A stretch of DNA of 19,505 bases from an uncultured Porphyromonadaceae bacterium (GCA_900548975.1 URMS01000037.1:1-19505), one strand, 5' to 3'; shown: positions 1 through 8,265, numbered from the stretch's first letter. Program-made: numbers and translations. The notes: generated by a model from the sequence alone, not told the origin.

Positions 1-79
1 GTGAACCGAATTTATTTAATTTTTAACCACGTCCATTTTTAGTGGACAGTAGTGATATCCACAACCAATCCAAACAGCA

Positions 80-3000
80 ATGAAAAAAATTTTACTTTTC
101 ATGCTCGGAGTGCTTTTGGCACTTCCGGGCATAGCCCGCGACTTCACCTACGAGTACGAAGGACAGACTCTGACCTACACCGTACTCGACGAAAAAGCCA
201 AAACCTGCAAAACCAAAGATGGAGATTATTATTATGGCTCCGGAAAAACTGTGCCCGGTAATAAAGTTTCAGGAGAATTAATTATTCCCGCTGTCGTTAA
301 AGATAACGATACAGAGTATACTGTCACTTCAATCGGCTTCTACGCCTTCGCCGAATGCTCCGGCCTGACATCGGTGAGCATACCAAATACAGTGGAGACA
401 ATCGAGTATAGAGCTTTCATAGACTGTACAGGACTGACTTCGGTGACAATCCCCCATTCAGTAACATCAATGAACAATGGGGCCTTCTCCGGTTGTACCG
501 GCCTGACCTCGGTGACGCTCTCTGAATCTCTCACTTCAATCGGCGAAAGGGCCTTCAGCGGTTGTACCGGCCTGACCTCGGTGACACTCTCTGAGTCTCT
601 CACTTCAATCGGCAAAAGTGCCTTCAGCAGTACCGGTCTGACCTCGGTGATAATTCCCGATTCAGTCAAAAAAATCGAAGCCGGTGCGTTTAGCTATTGC
701 AGGAGTCTGGCATCGGTGACATTCGGCAATACGGTCCAGGAAATCGGTAAGGAAGCTTTCTCGGAATGCAGAAGTCTGACCTCGATAACAATTCCCAATT
801 CAGTAACTACAATCGGCGACAAAGCTTTCTATCACTGTGACAATATGACTTGGGCGATAATCGGCAAGTCTGTAACCCAAATGGGCTACGATACCTTCAG
901 ATTCTGCAATAGCCTGATCAAAATAGCCTATCCAAGTACTATTGGGTGTCCCGAAAACACCTATAGTGTGGCTGTTGCATATCCGGCAGAAGACGTCATA
1001 ACTGAAGACGGCTTTGTTTACGGTCCGGATAAAAAAACCTTATACTTTGCACCGTATTATCTTGAGGGGGAATATACCATTCCCTCAACAGTCACTGAAA
1101 TCGGACAAAGAGCTTTCACTATATGCGAAAGTCTGACATCGGTGAAAATACCCGATTCAGTAAAGTCAATCGGCGATAATGCCTTCGAAAACTGTACCGG
1201 CCTTAACTCGGTAACAATCGGCAACTCTGTAAATAAAATAGGAAAATCAGCTTTCTACGAATGCAGCAATCTGACATCGGTGATAATACCCAATTCTGTA
1301 AAGTCAATCGATGACAATGCCTTCGAAAACTGTACCGGTCTGACATCGGTTACACTTGGCAACTCAGTCACTGAATTCGGCATGAATATCTTCAAAAGCT
1401 GTTCCAGCCTGAAATCGCTCATAGTCACGAATATGATTCCAGCTACCATAACAAAAGAAACATTCCGGGAGCACTATGCCAGCACAGAACTGTCAGTGCC
1501 TGAGGATGTGGCAATGGAATATATTCTCACACTCTGGTCGCTCTTTGATAATATTCGGATAGTAGATTCTGAAAAAATTTTAAAAACTTTTGAAACCGGC
1601 AACCTGAAATACCGGCTCATCCCGGCAAAGGCAGATGGAGAAAATAATCTGGCCGTAGTGATCCCCGGCGATTACTCATCGCTGACCGAAGTAACGATTC
1701 CCGAACGATTCACTGTCACAGAGAATGGTAAAAACTTACGCTATTACGTCGATGCCGTAGGTTACAATGCGTTCAACGGATGTGGTAATATCACAACCAT
1801 TACATTCAATAGCCGTAATGCTGCAAGGGTGATAGGAGAGTATGCGTTTGCCGGTACTAAAATATCACAAATTGCCCTCCCCGGAACTCTTAAAACCATC
1901 GGAAACTATGCCTTTAACAAATGTGAGTCTCTACAGAATATCACAATTCCCGCAAGTGTCACGTCTTTCGGTAAAAATGCCTTTAGCGATTGTTCCTCAT
2001 TGACCTCTGCCACATTTGAACCCGGTCTCCAAACCATCCCAGAGTATGCATTCAGCAATTGTCAGTCTCTACAGAATATCACAATACCAGCAAGTGTCGG
2101 GACTATCAGTGACAATGCATTTAGCAAATGTTACAGTATGAGTTCTCTCATTCTTGAGTCCGGCATCAAAAACATCGGCAACTTTGCTTTTAGCGAATGT
2201 AGAGACCTGAAAAACATCACAATCCCGGCAAGTGTCGATAGTATCGGCTCTTTCGCATTTTACAAATGCTCCCACTTGACCTCTGCCACACTTGAGCCCG
2301 GCATCAAAGCCATAGGAGAGCATGCCTTTGATTCTTGTGAAAGGTTGGGGAATATCACCGTACCCGGAAGTATCGATACCATCAGCAACTATGCTTTTAG
2401 CGATTGTCAATCATTATGTACTATCGTAGTTGAACCAGGCGTCAAAATCATCGGCGACAATGCCTTCTACCAATGTAGGGAAGCTGATAAAGTCACAATT
2501 GCGGGAAGCGTCAAGACTATCGGCGACTGGGCTTTCCACAATATTAATAGCGGCATACGAAATGTGTCACTTATTTTGACTCTCAATGAAGGTCTTGAAT
2601 CAATTGGAAGTAATGCTTTCTCTATACCTGGTGGTAGTGGTCATCGTCAGACACTTTATATCCCATCTACAGTTAGGTCTATAGGAAACGACGCCTTCAA
2701 AGAGTTCAATTGTACACATATAGATATTTCCGACCTGGCGGCGTGGTTTAATATCGATTTTGAAAACGGCCTTGCTAATCCTGCTACTGAAAATAGCCTG
2801 TATCTCAATGGTGAACAAATCAAGAATCTGGTTATTCCCGAATCTGTAACCGAGGTCAAGAAGTATGCATTCTATAAGGTGCCGTTAGAAACTCTCACAT
2901 GCAACGACGCACTGCAAAGCATTAATATGAACGCATTCTTTGATTGCGGCCTCACTAAAGTCCTTATCTCGGGAAATGTACGCACTATTGATAGCTTTGC

Positions 3001-4039
3001 TTTTAATTGGAATCCTATCCAAGATTTTACTTTCGCATATGGAGCTGAACCTATATATGGATCCAACCTCCCCACTCCCACCAAGCTCTCGTGGGATCGC
3101 CCGATTGAATCTATGAATTTCGATCTCTCCAAAGTAGAGGACCTTACCTTAGGCAACTCAGTGACAGAAATCCCGGCAGCAAGGTTCAAGGATTTTACCA
3201 AGTTGAGCACTGTCACACTCGGAAACGGCCTGACCACCATAGGCGACGAGGCTTTCAGCGGCTGCACCGGCCTTACCGAAGTAATCCTGCCGCCGTCGAC
3301 AGAAACCATCGGCGCATCGGCTTTCGCCGGCAACACCAAGCTGACATCCATAATCATGGGTCATAAAGTGAAGACCATCGGCGAGAAGGCCTACGACCTC
3401 TGCCCGGCCCAGACCGTGAGCATCACGGCCCAGACACCTCCCGAGGCTCCCGACAATACTTTCAGCAACTATACAGGCAACCTGTATGTGCAGGGCGAGG
3501 AAGCAGCCGAGGCATACTACAATGCCGACTACTGCTGGTTCCAGTTCGAGGGTCATGTGATGATAGAGCCTACCGAACTCAAGGTCGACGGTGACAAGAC
3601 ACTCACCGGCAAAGCCGGCGACACATTCCAGCTCACCGCCACCCTTTACCCCGAAAAAGTGACTCTGCCCCAGATTTTCTGGCGCTCCACCAACCCCGAC
3701 ATCGCCACCGTGACTCCCGACGGTCTTGTGACCCTCCATGCCGACATGAGCGACATCATGGCCATGGCCGCTGATGACGATTCGTCGGAAAACTCGTGCA
3801 AGATCATCGCCGAAACGCTCTATGCCAACGGTCCTGTTGCGGAAATTACCGTAAACAGCATCTCGAGCGGCATCGACAACATCATCGACACCAACACTCC
3901 CGATGAAATCGACTACACCGCTCCTGTGGAAGTGTACAATTTCCAGGGCATGAAAGTTGCCACGACAACCGACAATCTCCCGGCCGGCATCTACATTATC
4001 CGCCAGGGCAACATTGTCAAAAAAATAGCCGTGAAATAA
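80..4039 (+). CDS. BspA-type leucine-rich-repeat surface protein with C-terminal sorting-like tail
   Basis: This is a 1319-residue exported protein. Residues 1-19 form a signal peptide (MKK, a hydrophobic core, then GIA before Arg20). About 25 LRR_5 (BspA-type) repeats of about 23 residues follow, with the pattern LTSVTIPxSVxxIGxxAFxxC. They fall in several blocks from about residue 75 to 1120. Residues near 505-575 repeat the style of the N-terminal head, so the protein looks like two fused LRR modules. Residues about 1165-1265 resemble a bacterial Ig-like (Big_2) domain. The last 35 residues (VEVYNFQGMKV, then LPAGIYII, then KKIAVK) resemble a type IX secretion sorting domain. Such proteins are surface-exposed in Bacteroidota and are thought to bind host or microbial ligands; the ligand here is unknown. 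The ATG at 80 is chosen because the signal peptide follows directly. The best upstream promoter candidate, TAATTTTT at 17-24, is weak. Confidence 0.9.
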   Translation: MKKILLFMLGVLLALPGIARDFTYEYEGQTLTYTVLDEKAKTCKTKDGDYYYGSGKTVPGNKVSGELIIPAVVKDNDTEYTVTSIGFYAFAECSGLTSVSIPNTVETIEYRAFIDCTGLTSVTIPHSVTSMNNGAFSGCTGLTSVTLSESLTSIGERAFSGCTGLTSVTLSESLTSIGKSAFSSTGLTSVIIPDSVKKIEAGAFSYCRSLASVTFGNTVQEIGKEAFSECRSLTSITIPNSVTTIGDKAFYHCDNMTWAIIGKSVTQMGYDTFRFCNSLIKIAYPSTIGCPENTYSVAVAYPAEDVITEDGFVYGPDKKTLYFAPYYLEGEYTIPSTVTEIGQRAFTICESLTSVKIPDSVKSIGDNAFENCTGLNSVTIGNSVNKIGKSAFYECSNLTSVIIPNSVKSIDDNAFENCTGLTSVTLGNSVTEFGMNIFKSCSSLKSLIVTNMIPATITKETFREHYASTELSVPEDVAMEYILTLWSLFDNIRIVDSEKILKTFETGNLKYRLIPAKADGENNLAVVIPGDYSSLTEVTIPERFTVTENGKNLRYYVDAVGYNAFNGCGNITTITFNSRNAARVIGEYAFAGTKISQIALPGTLKTIGNYAFNKCESLQNITIPASVTSFGKNAFSDCSSLTSATFEPGLQTIPEYAFSNCQSLQNITIPASVGTISDNAFSKCYSMSSLILESGIKNIGNFAFSECRDLKNITIPASVDSIGSFAFYKCSHLTSATLEPGIKAIGEHAFDSCERLGNITVPGSIDTISNYAFSDCQSLCTIVVEPGVKIIGDNAFYQCREADKVTIAGSVKTIGDWAFHNINSGIRNVSLILTLNEGLESIGSNAFSIPGGSGHRQTLYIPSTVRSIGNDAFKEFNCTHIDISDLAAWFNIDFENGLANPATENSLYLNGEQIKNLVIPESVTEVKKYAFYKVPLETLTCNDALQSINMNAFFDCGLTKVLISGNVRTIDSFAFNWNPIQDFTFAYGAEPIYGSNLPTPTKLSWDRPIESMNFDLSKVEDLTLGNSVTEIPAARFKDFTKLSTVTLGNGLTTIGDEAFSGCTGLTEVILPPSTETIGASAFAGNTKLTSIIMGHKVKTIGEKAYDLCPAQTVSITAQTPPEAPDNTFSNYTGNLYVQGEEAAEAYYNADYCWFQFEGHVMIEPTELKVDGDKTLTGKAGDTFQLTATLYPEKVTLPQIFWRSTNPDIATVTPDGLVTLHADMSDIMAMAADDDSSENSCKIIAETLYANGPVAEITVNSISSGIDNIIDTNTPDEIDYTAPVEVYNFQGMKVATTTDNLPAGIYIIRQGNIVKKIAVK
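491..628 (+). repeat. Near-perfect 69-bp tandem duplication inside the LRR gene
   Basis: Units 491-559 and 560-628 are each 69 bp (23 codons, one LRR). By eye they differ at four positions. The next LRR starts the same way but has lost one codon (AFSS-TGL instead of AFSGC-TGL). This is a recent in-frame duplication of a single repeat. Confidence 0.85.
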
Positions 4040-4065
4040 TCGGCACAGACCCTACTCCCGCTAAG

Positions 4066-4104
4066 ATCGGCTGCGACCCCACGAGGTGTCGCAGCCGATT
4101 TTTT
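4066..4104 (+). terminator. Rho-independent terminator of the LRR gene
   Basis: A perfect 12-bp stem, ATCGGCTGCGAC (4066-4077) with GTCGCAGCCGAT (4088-4099), encloses a 10-nt loop and runs into six T's (4099-4104). It lies 26 bp past the stop codon at 4039 and ends the transcript before the trpB2 promoter. Confidence 0.93.
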
Positions 4105-4150
4105 ATGCTTGCGGCAACCGGTTTACACAGTTTACAAATTTCTAATTATA

Positions 4151-4181
4151 TTTGGCGAGAAATAAAAAATTAGTAATTTTG
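4151..4181 (+). promoter_or_regulatory. Bacteroidota-type promoter of trpB2
   Basis: A -33 element TTTG (4151-4154), a 19-bp spacer and a -7 element TAATTTTG (4174-4181) match the TTTG-N19-21-TAnnTTTG consensus. The leader to the ATG at 4231 is about 45 nt. Confidence 0.8.
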
Positions 4182-4217
4182 CTATTTCAACATCTATATC
4201 CGGATTACTAATTTTTT
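4164..4217. repeat. 13-bp perfect inverted repeat straddling the trpB2 promoter and leader
   Basis: AAAAAATTAGTAA (4164-4176) is the exact reverse complement of 4205-4217, separated by 28 bp. The left arm covers the promoter spacer and the first bases of the -7 box. The right arm lies in the leader, 13 bp before the start codon. Because the left arm lies upstream of the expected transcription start, it would act in mRNA only for read-through transcripts. As DNA it could be an operator with two half-sites. The function is inferred; the repeat is visible. Confidence 0.7.
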
Positions 4218-4230
4218 TAACTGCTGAATT

Positions 4231-5604
4231 ATGAAACAGAAACGCTATTTTCTTTCTGAGGATGAAATACCCCGCTACTGGTACAACATACAGGCAGAAA
4301 TGAAAAACAAACCGCTGCCGCCACTGCATCCCGCCACAAAACAGCCTTTAAAAGCCGAAGACCTTTACCCGATTTTCGCTAAAGAATGTTGCGACCAGGA
4401 ACTCAATCAGACCGACCCGTGGATAGAGATACCGGAAGAAGTGAGGGAAATGTACAAGTACTACCGCTCGACGCCTCTTGTACGCGCCTATGGTCTCGAA
4501 AAAGCCCTCGGCACACCGGCTCATATCTACTTCAAGAACGAAAGTGTGTCGCCCATGGGGTCGCACAAACTCAACTCGGCCATACCGCAGGCCTACTACT
4601 GCAGGCAGGAAGGCGTGACCAACATAACCACCGAGACAGGTGCCGGCCAGTGGGGCGCCTCGCTGGCCTACGCCGCAAGTATGTTCGGCATCGACTCGGC
4701 CGTGTACCAGGTGAAGATATCGTACGAGCAGAAGCCCTACCGCCGCAGTATAATGCAGACATTCGGCGCACAGGTCACGCCGTCGCCCTCGATGTCGACG
4801 CGCGCAGGCAAGGACATACTCACCGCCCACCCCAACCACCAGGGGTCGCTCGGCACCGCCATATCGGAAGCCGTGGAACTCGCCCGCACCACACCGAACT
4901 GCAAGTACTGCCTCGGCTCGGTACTCAACCATGTGGCCCTCCACCAGACAGTGATAGGCCTCGAGGCCGAGAAGCAGATGGAAATGGCCGGCGAATACCC
5001 CGATATAGTCATAGCCTGCTTCGGGGGCGGCAGCAATTTCGGCGGTATTGCATTTCCGTTCATGCGCCATGTAATCGCCGGCGAAGAAGGCAAAAACCAC
5101 ACACGCTTCATAGCGGCAGAGCCTGCGAGCTGCCCAAAGCTCACACGCGGCGAGTTCCGCTACGACTTCGGCGACGAGGCAGGGTACACTCCCCTGCTCC
5201 CCATGTACACTCTGGGGCACAATTTCACTCCGGCCAATATCCACGCCGGTGGTCTGCGCTACCATGGAGCCGGCGTGATAGTGTCGCAGCTGCTTAAAGA
5301 CAAAATGATGGAGGCCGTGGACATCGAACAGCTCGAAAGCTTCGATGCCGGTGTACTCTTTGCCAAAAGCGAGGGCATAATTCCGGCCCCCGAATCGTGC
5401 CACGCCATAGCTGCAACCATACGCGAGGCCCTCACATGCAAGGCGACGGGCGAAGAGAAGGTAATACTCTTCAATCTGTCGGGCCACGGCCTGGTCGATA
5501 TGGCCTCTTACGACAAATACCTCGCCGGAGACCTCCAGAACTACTCCCTCTCCGAAGAAGATCTCGCCGCCAACCTCGCCGAGACCAGGAAGATAGGAGA
5601 TTAG
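4231..5604 (+). CDS. trpB: TrpB2-type tryptophan synthase beta chain-like PLP enzyme
   Basis: This 457-residue fold-type II PLP enzyme would make tryptophan from indole and serine (or a related donor) in the cytosol. The PLP lysine is K113 in GSHKLNSA, the catalytic glutamate is E135 in ETGAGQWG, and the cofactor phosphate loop is GGGSN (265-269). The long N-terminal extension and the GSHKLNSA form (not GAHKINN) mark the TrpB2 subgroup, which usually lacks the TrpA-interacting surface. No trpA or other trp gene is nearby, so a stand-alone indole-salvage role is likely. It has its own promoter, and no classical hairpin-plus-T terminator follows. The last codons (R-K-I-G-D-stop, from 5587) are encoded by the first units of a downstream octamer array, so the natural C-terminus has probably been replaced by repeat sequence. 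Confidence 0.93.
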   Translation: MKQKRYFLSEDEIPRYWYNIQAEMKNKPLPPLHPATKQPLKAEDLYPIFAKECCDQELNQTDPWIEIPEEVREMYKYYRSTPLVRAYGLEKALGTPAHIYFKNESVSPMGSHKLNSAIPQAYYCRQEGVTNITTETGAGQWGASLAYAASMFGIDSAVYQVKISYEQKPYRRSIMQTFGAQVTPSPSMSTRAGKDILTAHPNHQGSLGTAISEAVELARTTPNCKYCLGSVLNHVALHQTVIGLEAEKQMEMAGEYPDIVIACFGGGSNFGGIAFPFMRHVIAGEEGKNHTRFIAAEPASCPKLTRGEFRYDFGDEAGYTPLLPMYTLGHNFTPANIHAGGLRYHGAGVIVSQLLKDKMMEAVDIEQLESFDAGVLFAKSEGIIPAPESCHAIAATIREALTCKATGEEKVILFNLSGHGLVDMASYDKYLAGDLQNYSLSEEDLAANLAETRKIGD

Positions 5605-5738
5605 GAAGATAGGAAGTTAGGAGGTTAGGAAGATAGGAGAATAGGAGGTTAAGAGGATAGGAAGTTAGGTGGTTAAGAGATTAAGAGGTTAGGAGGAAAG
5701 GCAGATAAGAGGTTAAGAATTTAGGGAGATAGGAGGGT
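5587..5738 (+). repeat. Purine-rich octamer array, about 19 units, starting inside trpB2
   Basis: Nineteen consecutive 8-nt units can be read without a register slip from 5587: AGGAAGAT, AGGAGATT, AGGAAGAT, AGGAAGTT, AGGAGGTT and so on, decaying toward 5738 (consensus roughly AGGARRWT). Almost every unit junction gives TAGG or TAAG. Since 8 is not a multiple of 3, stop codons fall in all three frames. The array supplies the trpB2 stop codon at 5602-5604. Confidence 0.9.
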
Positions 5739-5854
5739 GGAGAAAAAAAGATTTGGTGCTTTTCACATATTTTCCTCACATCCTACATTCCTTCCCTCCT
5801 TTCTCCATCCTCCCCTCCTTTCCTCCTAATCTCCCACTCTCTTATCATTCTTTA
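5739..5854. other. Degenerate spacer between the two octamer arrays
   Basis: This segment starts with a short A-rich stretch and GATTTGGTGC (5751-5760), then turns pyrimidine-rich with only irregular TCCT-type units. No coding potential, promoter or RNA gene is visible. It would be the loop if the flanking arrays paired. Confidence 0.6.
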
Positions 5855-5974
5855 CTCCTCCCACCCTCCTATCCTCCTAACTTCCTAACCGCCTTTCCTC
5901 CCACCCTCCTAACATCCTAACCTCCTTTCCTCCTAACTTCCTAATCTCCTAACTTCCTAATCTCCTATCCTCCT
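5855..5974 (-). repeat. Pyrimidine-rich octamer array, inverted copy, about 15 units
   Basis: From 5855 to 5974 the plus strand reads in 8-nt units such as AACTTCCT, AATCTCCT, ATCCTCCT and AACCTCCT. These are reverse complements of the units at 5587-5738. The longest perfect inverted match noted is 17 nt: 5592-5608 against 5953-5969. The array ends against the promoter of the HTH gene. Confidence 0.9.
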
Positions 5975-5978
5975 AACC

Positions 5979-6009
5979 TTGTTTTTGTGTTGGAAAATCA
6001 TTATCTTTG
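5979..6009 (+). promoter_or_regulatory. Promoter of the HTH regulator gene
   Basis: TTG (5979-5981), a 20-bp spacer and TATCTTTG (6002-6009) fit the Bacteroidota consensus. The -33 element touches the last degenerate unit of the octamer array. The ATG follows 21 nt after the -7 box. Confidence 0.7.
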
Positions 6010-6030
6010 TGCTAAGATATTGATTGTATT

Positions 6031-6402
6031 ATGGAGATTGACGCAAATACTAATAATATATTAGCTATATTAGATGGATTTACACTGGATAATCCGGCAG
6101 ATATAGCGCTTCATGTGGCAGAGAGCTTCAGAAAACGCCGGGTAGAGAAAAATATTACCCGACAACACATTTCGGAGCTGTCGGGGGTTCCCCTGTCCAC
6201 AGTGGCACGATTCGAGCAAAAAGGCCTTATCGCTTTCGAATCGCTTGTCAAACTGGCTGTCGCCCTGGGATATACCCCGGAGATTAAAAATATTTTCGAA
6301 GTCTCAAAGTTTGACACCATGGAAGAACTCGATATCATCCGACAGAAAAGCGGCAACAAACGCGCCTACCCCAAAAGCACGAAGAAAGTAAAAGGGAATT
6401 AG
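6031..6402 (+). CDS. XRE/HipB-like helix-turn-helix regulator, no HipA partner
   Basis: This 123-residue DNA-binding protein has a Cro/C1-type HTH at about residues 44-65 (RQHISELSGVPLSTVARFE) followed by the helices of the fold (FESLVKLAVALGY). The tail near residues 94-115 (KFDTMEELDIIRQ, then a basic KRAYPKS stretch) resembles HTH antitoxins that precede hipA toxin genes in Bacteroidota. No hipA lies downstream: the next gene is a membrane protein with its own probable promoter, and the gap of about 90 bp holds no remnant. The gene may be a solitary regulator or the remains of a HipBA module. It is AT-richer at its 5' end than its neighbours. The HTH call is firm; the antitoxin link is a resemblance only. 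Confidence 0.85.
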   Translation: MEIDANTNNILAILDGFTLDNPADIALHVAESFRKRRVEKNITRQHISELSGVPLSTVARFEQKGLIAFESLVKLAVALGYTPEIKNIFEVSKFDTMEELDIIRQKSGNKRAYPKSTKKVKGN

Positions 6403-6472
6403 CGGCGGGGGGAAGGGAACGCGAGGTGTAAATTTTCGGGGCGGCTGAACGCAAAGTAAGGCGGAAATGTTG

Positions 6473-6480
6473 TAATTTTG
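6473..6480 (+). promoter_or_regulatory. Probable -7 element of the yihY-ridA unit
   Basis: TAATTTTG (6473-6480) matches TAnnTTTG and sits 14 nt before the ATG at 6495. No clear TTTG is found at the -33 spacing, so the assignment rests on the -7 box and its position. Confidence 0.5.
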
Positions 6481-6494
6481 AACGTTCAACTGCT

Positions 6495-7880
6495 ATGGAA
6501 CAGGAAACAGACACCGACAAGAAAGCAAAAGTACCGCTGAGCCAGCGCATTATGGCCATGTGGACCTTTTTCAACACCGGCATATGGAGCGATACGCGCC
6601 GTAACTGGTGGATGAACACACTGCGCACGCTCAACCTGTCGATACAGTCGTTCCTCAACCGCGACATCCAGTCTCAGGCCTGCGCCATGACCTACCGCAC
6701 CATGCTCGCCGTAGTGCCCGCACTGGCCATGCTCATAGCCATCGGGCGCGGCTTCGGCATACAGAACGTGCTCGAAGAAGAACTCTACCGCCTCTTTCCG
6801 GCACAGCACTACGCCATAAACTACGGCATACGATTCGTCGACACTTACCTCAAACAAAGTTCGGAAGGGCTGTTCGTAGGCATAGGCATAGCATTCCTGC
6901 TATGGACACTGATATCGCTTATCGGCAACATGGAAGACACCTTCAACCTTATATGGGGTCAGAAGCAGGGTCGCAGCATATGGCGCAAAATCACCGACTA
7001 TACGGCGATGCTGCTCATACTGCCGGTGCTCATGATATGCGCCAGCGGTATCTCGCTGCTGCTCAGCTCGACGCTCAACGCGGTGTTCCACTTCAGCTTC
7101 ATGACGCCTGTGATTTCGGCCCTGCTCGAAGTGGCGTCGTGGGTCATGACATGGCTCTTTTTCGCCGCCATATATCTGTTGCTGCCGAATACGAAGGTAA
7201 AAATAAAGAACGCCATGATATCGGGCGTGCTGGCCGGCACGGCATTCATGGTGCTACAATGGCTCTTCGTGTCGGGTACTCTCTATGTGGCGCGCTACAA
7301 CGCCATATACGGCTCGGTGGCTTTCGTGCCATTGCTGCTGCTGTGGATACAGCTGGCATGGATGATATGCCTTGCCGGCGCCGTGATATGCTATTCGTCG
7401 CAGAACGTATTTGCATTCAACCTCGACCGCGAAGTCGCCTCCATTTCCATAGGCTACCGTTCGCGCTGCATTCTGGCCGTATGCGCCATAGCGACACAAC
7501 GCTTCATCAGGGAACAGGGCCCGGCCACGGCACGCGACCTCATGGACGCCTACGAACTGCCGGCGCGCATGGTTACCAATGTAACCGATCTTCTATGCCG
7601 CGCCGGTGTTTTCTCGTGCGTGCTGCTGCCGGGCAGCAAGGACGTATACGGCTATCAGCTGTCGCTCGACCCGTCGACACTCACTGTCGGAGCCTTGGCG
7701 CGGCGCATCGACGCCACCGGCACATCGGGCTTCGTGCCCGGCTTCGGAGCTAACTTCCCGGGCGTGGACACGGCGGCCGACACCATCGTTAAAGCATTTC
7801 TCGACAAAGCCGACACCATACTGGTGCGCGACATACAGATTGTCGATAAAACCATACAACATTCTTTAAACCCGTACTAA
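6495..7880 (+). CDS. YihY/BrkB-family inner-membrane protein
   Basis: This is a 461-residue integral membrane protein. About six transmembrane segments can be read near residues 66-86, 126-146, 168-190, 206-232, 240-262 and 275-300. Family signatures include the first segment (AMTYRTMLAVVPALAML) and YGSVAFVPLLLLWIQLAW near 272-289. After about residue 310 a soluble cytoplasmic extension of about 150 residues follows. Part of it (ATARDLMDAYELP, then LLCRAGVFS) reads like a winged-helix fold. This family was once called ribonuclease BN by mistake; its real function, possibly transport or envelope related, is not established. The TAA stop shares its last base with the ATG of the next gene, so translation of RidA is probably coupled. 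Confidence 0.9.
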   Translation: MEQETDTDKKAKVPLSQRIMAMWTFFNTGIWSDTRRNWWMNTLRTLNLSIQSFLNRDIQSQACAMTYRTMLAVVPALAMLIAIGRGFGIQNVLEEELYRLFPAQHYAINYGIRFVDTYLKQSSEGLFVGIGIAFLLWTLISLIGNMEDTFNLIWGQKQGRSIWRKITDYTAMLLILPVLMICASGISLLLSSTLNAVFHFSFMTPVISALLEVASWVMTWLFFAAIYLLLPNTKVKIKNAMISGVLAGTAFMVLQWLFVSGTLYVARYNAIYGSVAFVPLLLLWIQLAWMICLAGAVICYSSQNVFAFNLDREVASISIGYRSRCILAVCAIATQRFIREQGPATARDLMDAYELPARMVTNVTDLLCRAGVFSCVLLPGSKDVYGYQLSLDPSTLTVGALARRIDATGTSGFVPGFGANFPGVDTAADTIVKAFLDKADTILVRDIQIVDKTIQHSLNPY

Positions 7881-8254
7881 TGAAAAAAGTAATTGCCACC
7901 ACCGCCGCTCCCGGCGCTATCGGCCCCTACAGTCAGGCCATCGACACCGGTTCGTTTGTATATGCATCGGGCCAGATACCCATTAACCCCGCTACCGGCG
8001 AAATTCCCGAAGGGATCACCGCGCAGACCCGCCAGTCGCTGGCCAACGTATGCGCCATCCTCGACGCCGCCGGCCTGAGCGTGGACAACGTTGTCAAAAC
8101 CACCGTATTCCTCTCCGACATGGCCAACTTCGGCCCCATGAACGAAGTATACGGCACCGTATTTACCGAGCCCTACCCGGCCCGCTCGGCCGTGGCCGTA
8201 CGCGAACTCCCCAAGGGCGTACTGGTAGAAATCGAAGTTATCGCTGTGCGATAA
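7880..8254 (+). CDS. ridA: RidA-family enamine/imine deaminase
   Basis: At 124 residues this is the standard length of the RidA/YjgF/UK114 family. These trimeric enzymes hydrolyse reactive enamines and imines released by PLP enzymes such as serine/threonine dehydratase, and so protect other PLP enzymes. Visible family features are GPYSQA (15-20), YASGQIPINP (28-37), the arginine in PARSAV (R102, equivalent to E. coli R105) that holds the substrate carboxylate, and the C-terminal VEIEVIA with E119. The start overlaps the preceding stop by one base (TAATG), so the two genes form one transcription unit. A terminator follows directly. Confidence 0.95.
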   Translation: MKKVIATTAAPGAIGPYSQAIDTGSFVYASGQIPINPATGEIPEGITAQTRQSLANVCAILDAAGLSVDNVVKTTVFLSDMANFGPMNEVYGTVFTEPYPARSAVAVRELPKGVLVEIEVIAVR

Positions 8255-8265
8255 CATAACTTTCT

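Noticed and set aside
31..47. Small hairpin GTCCA/TGGAC upstream of the LRR gene
   Set aside because: It is only 5 bp with the T run in the loop, too weak to call a terminator or operator. The upstream context is cut off by the window edge.
4348..5487. A 379-codon minus-strand open frame opposite trpB2
   Set aside because: It is a shadow of trpB2, which has clear catalytic motifs; the antisense protein has none.
5587..5974. CRISPR array
   Set aside because: The units are 8 nt with no unique spacers, no 23-47-nt direct repeats and no cas genes nearby.
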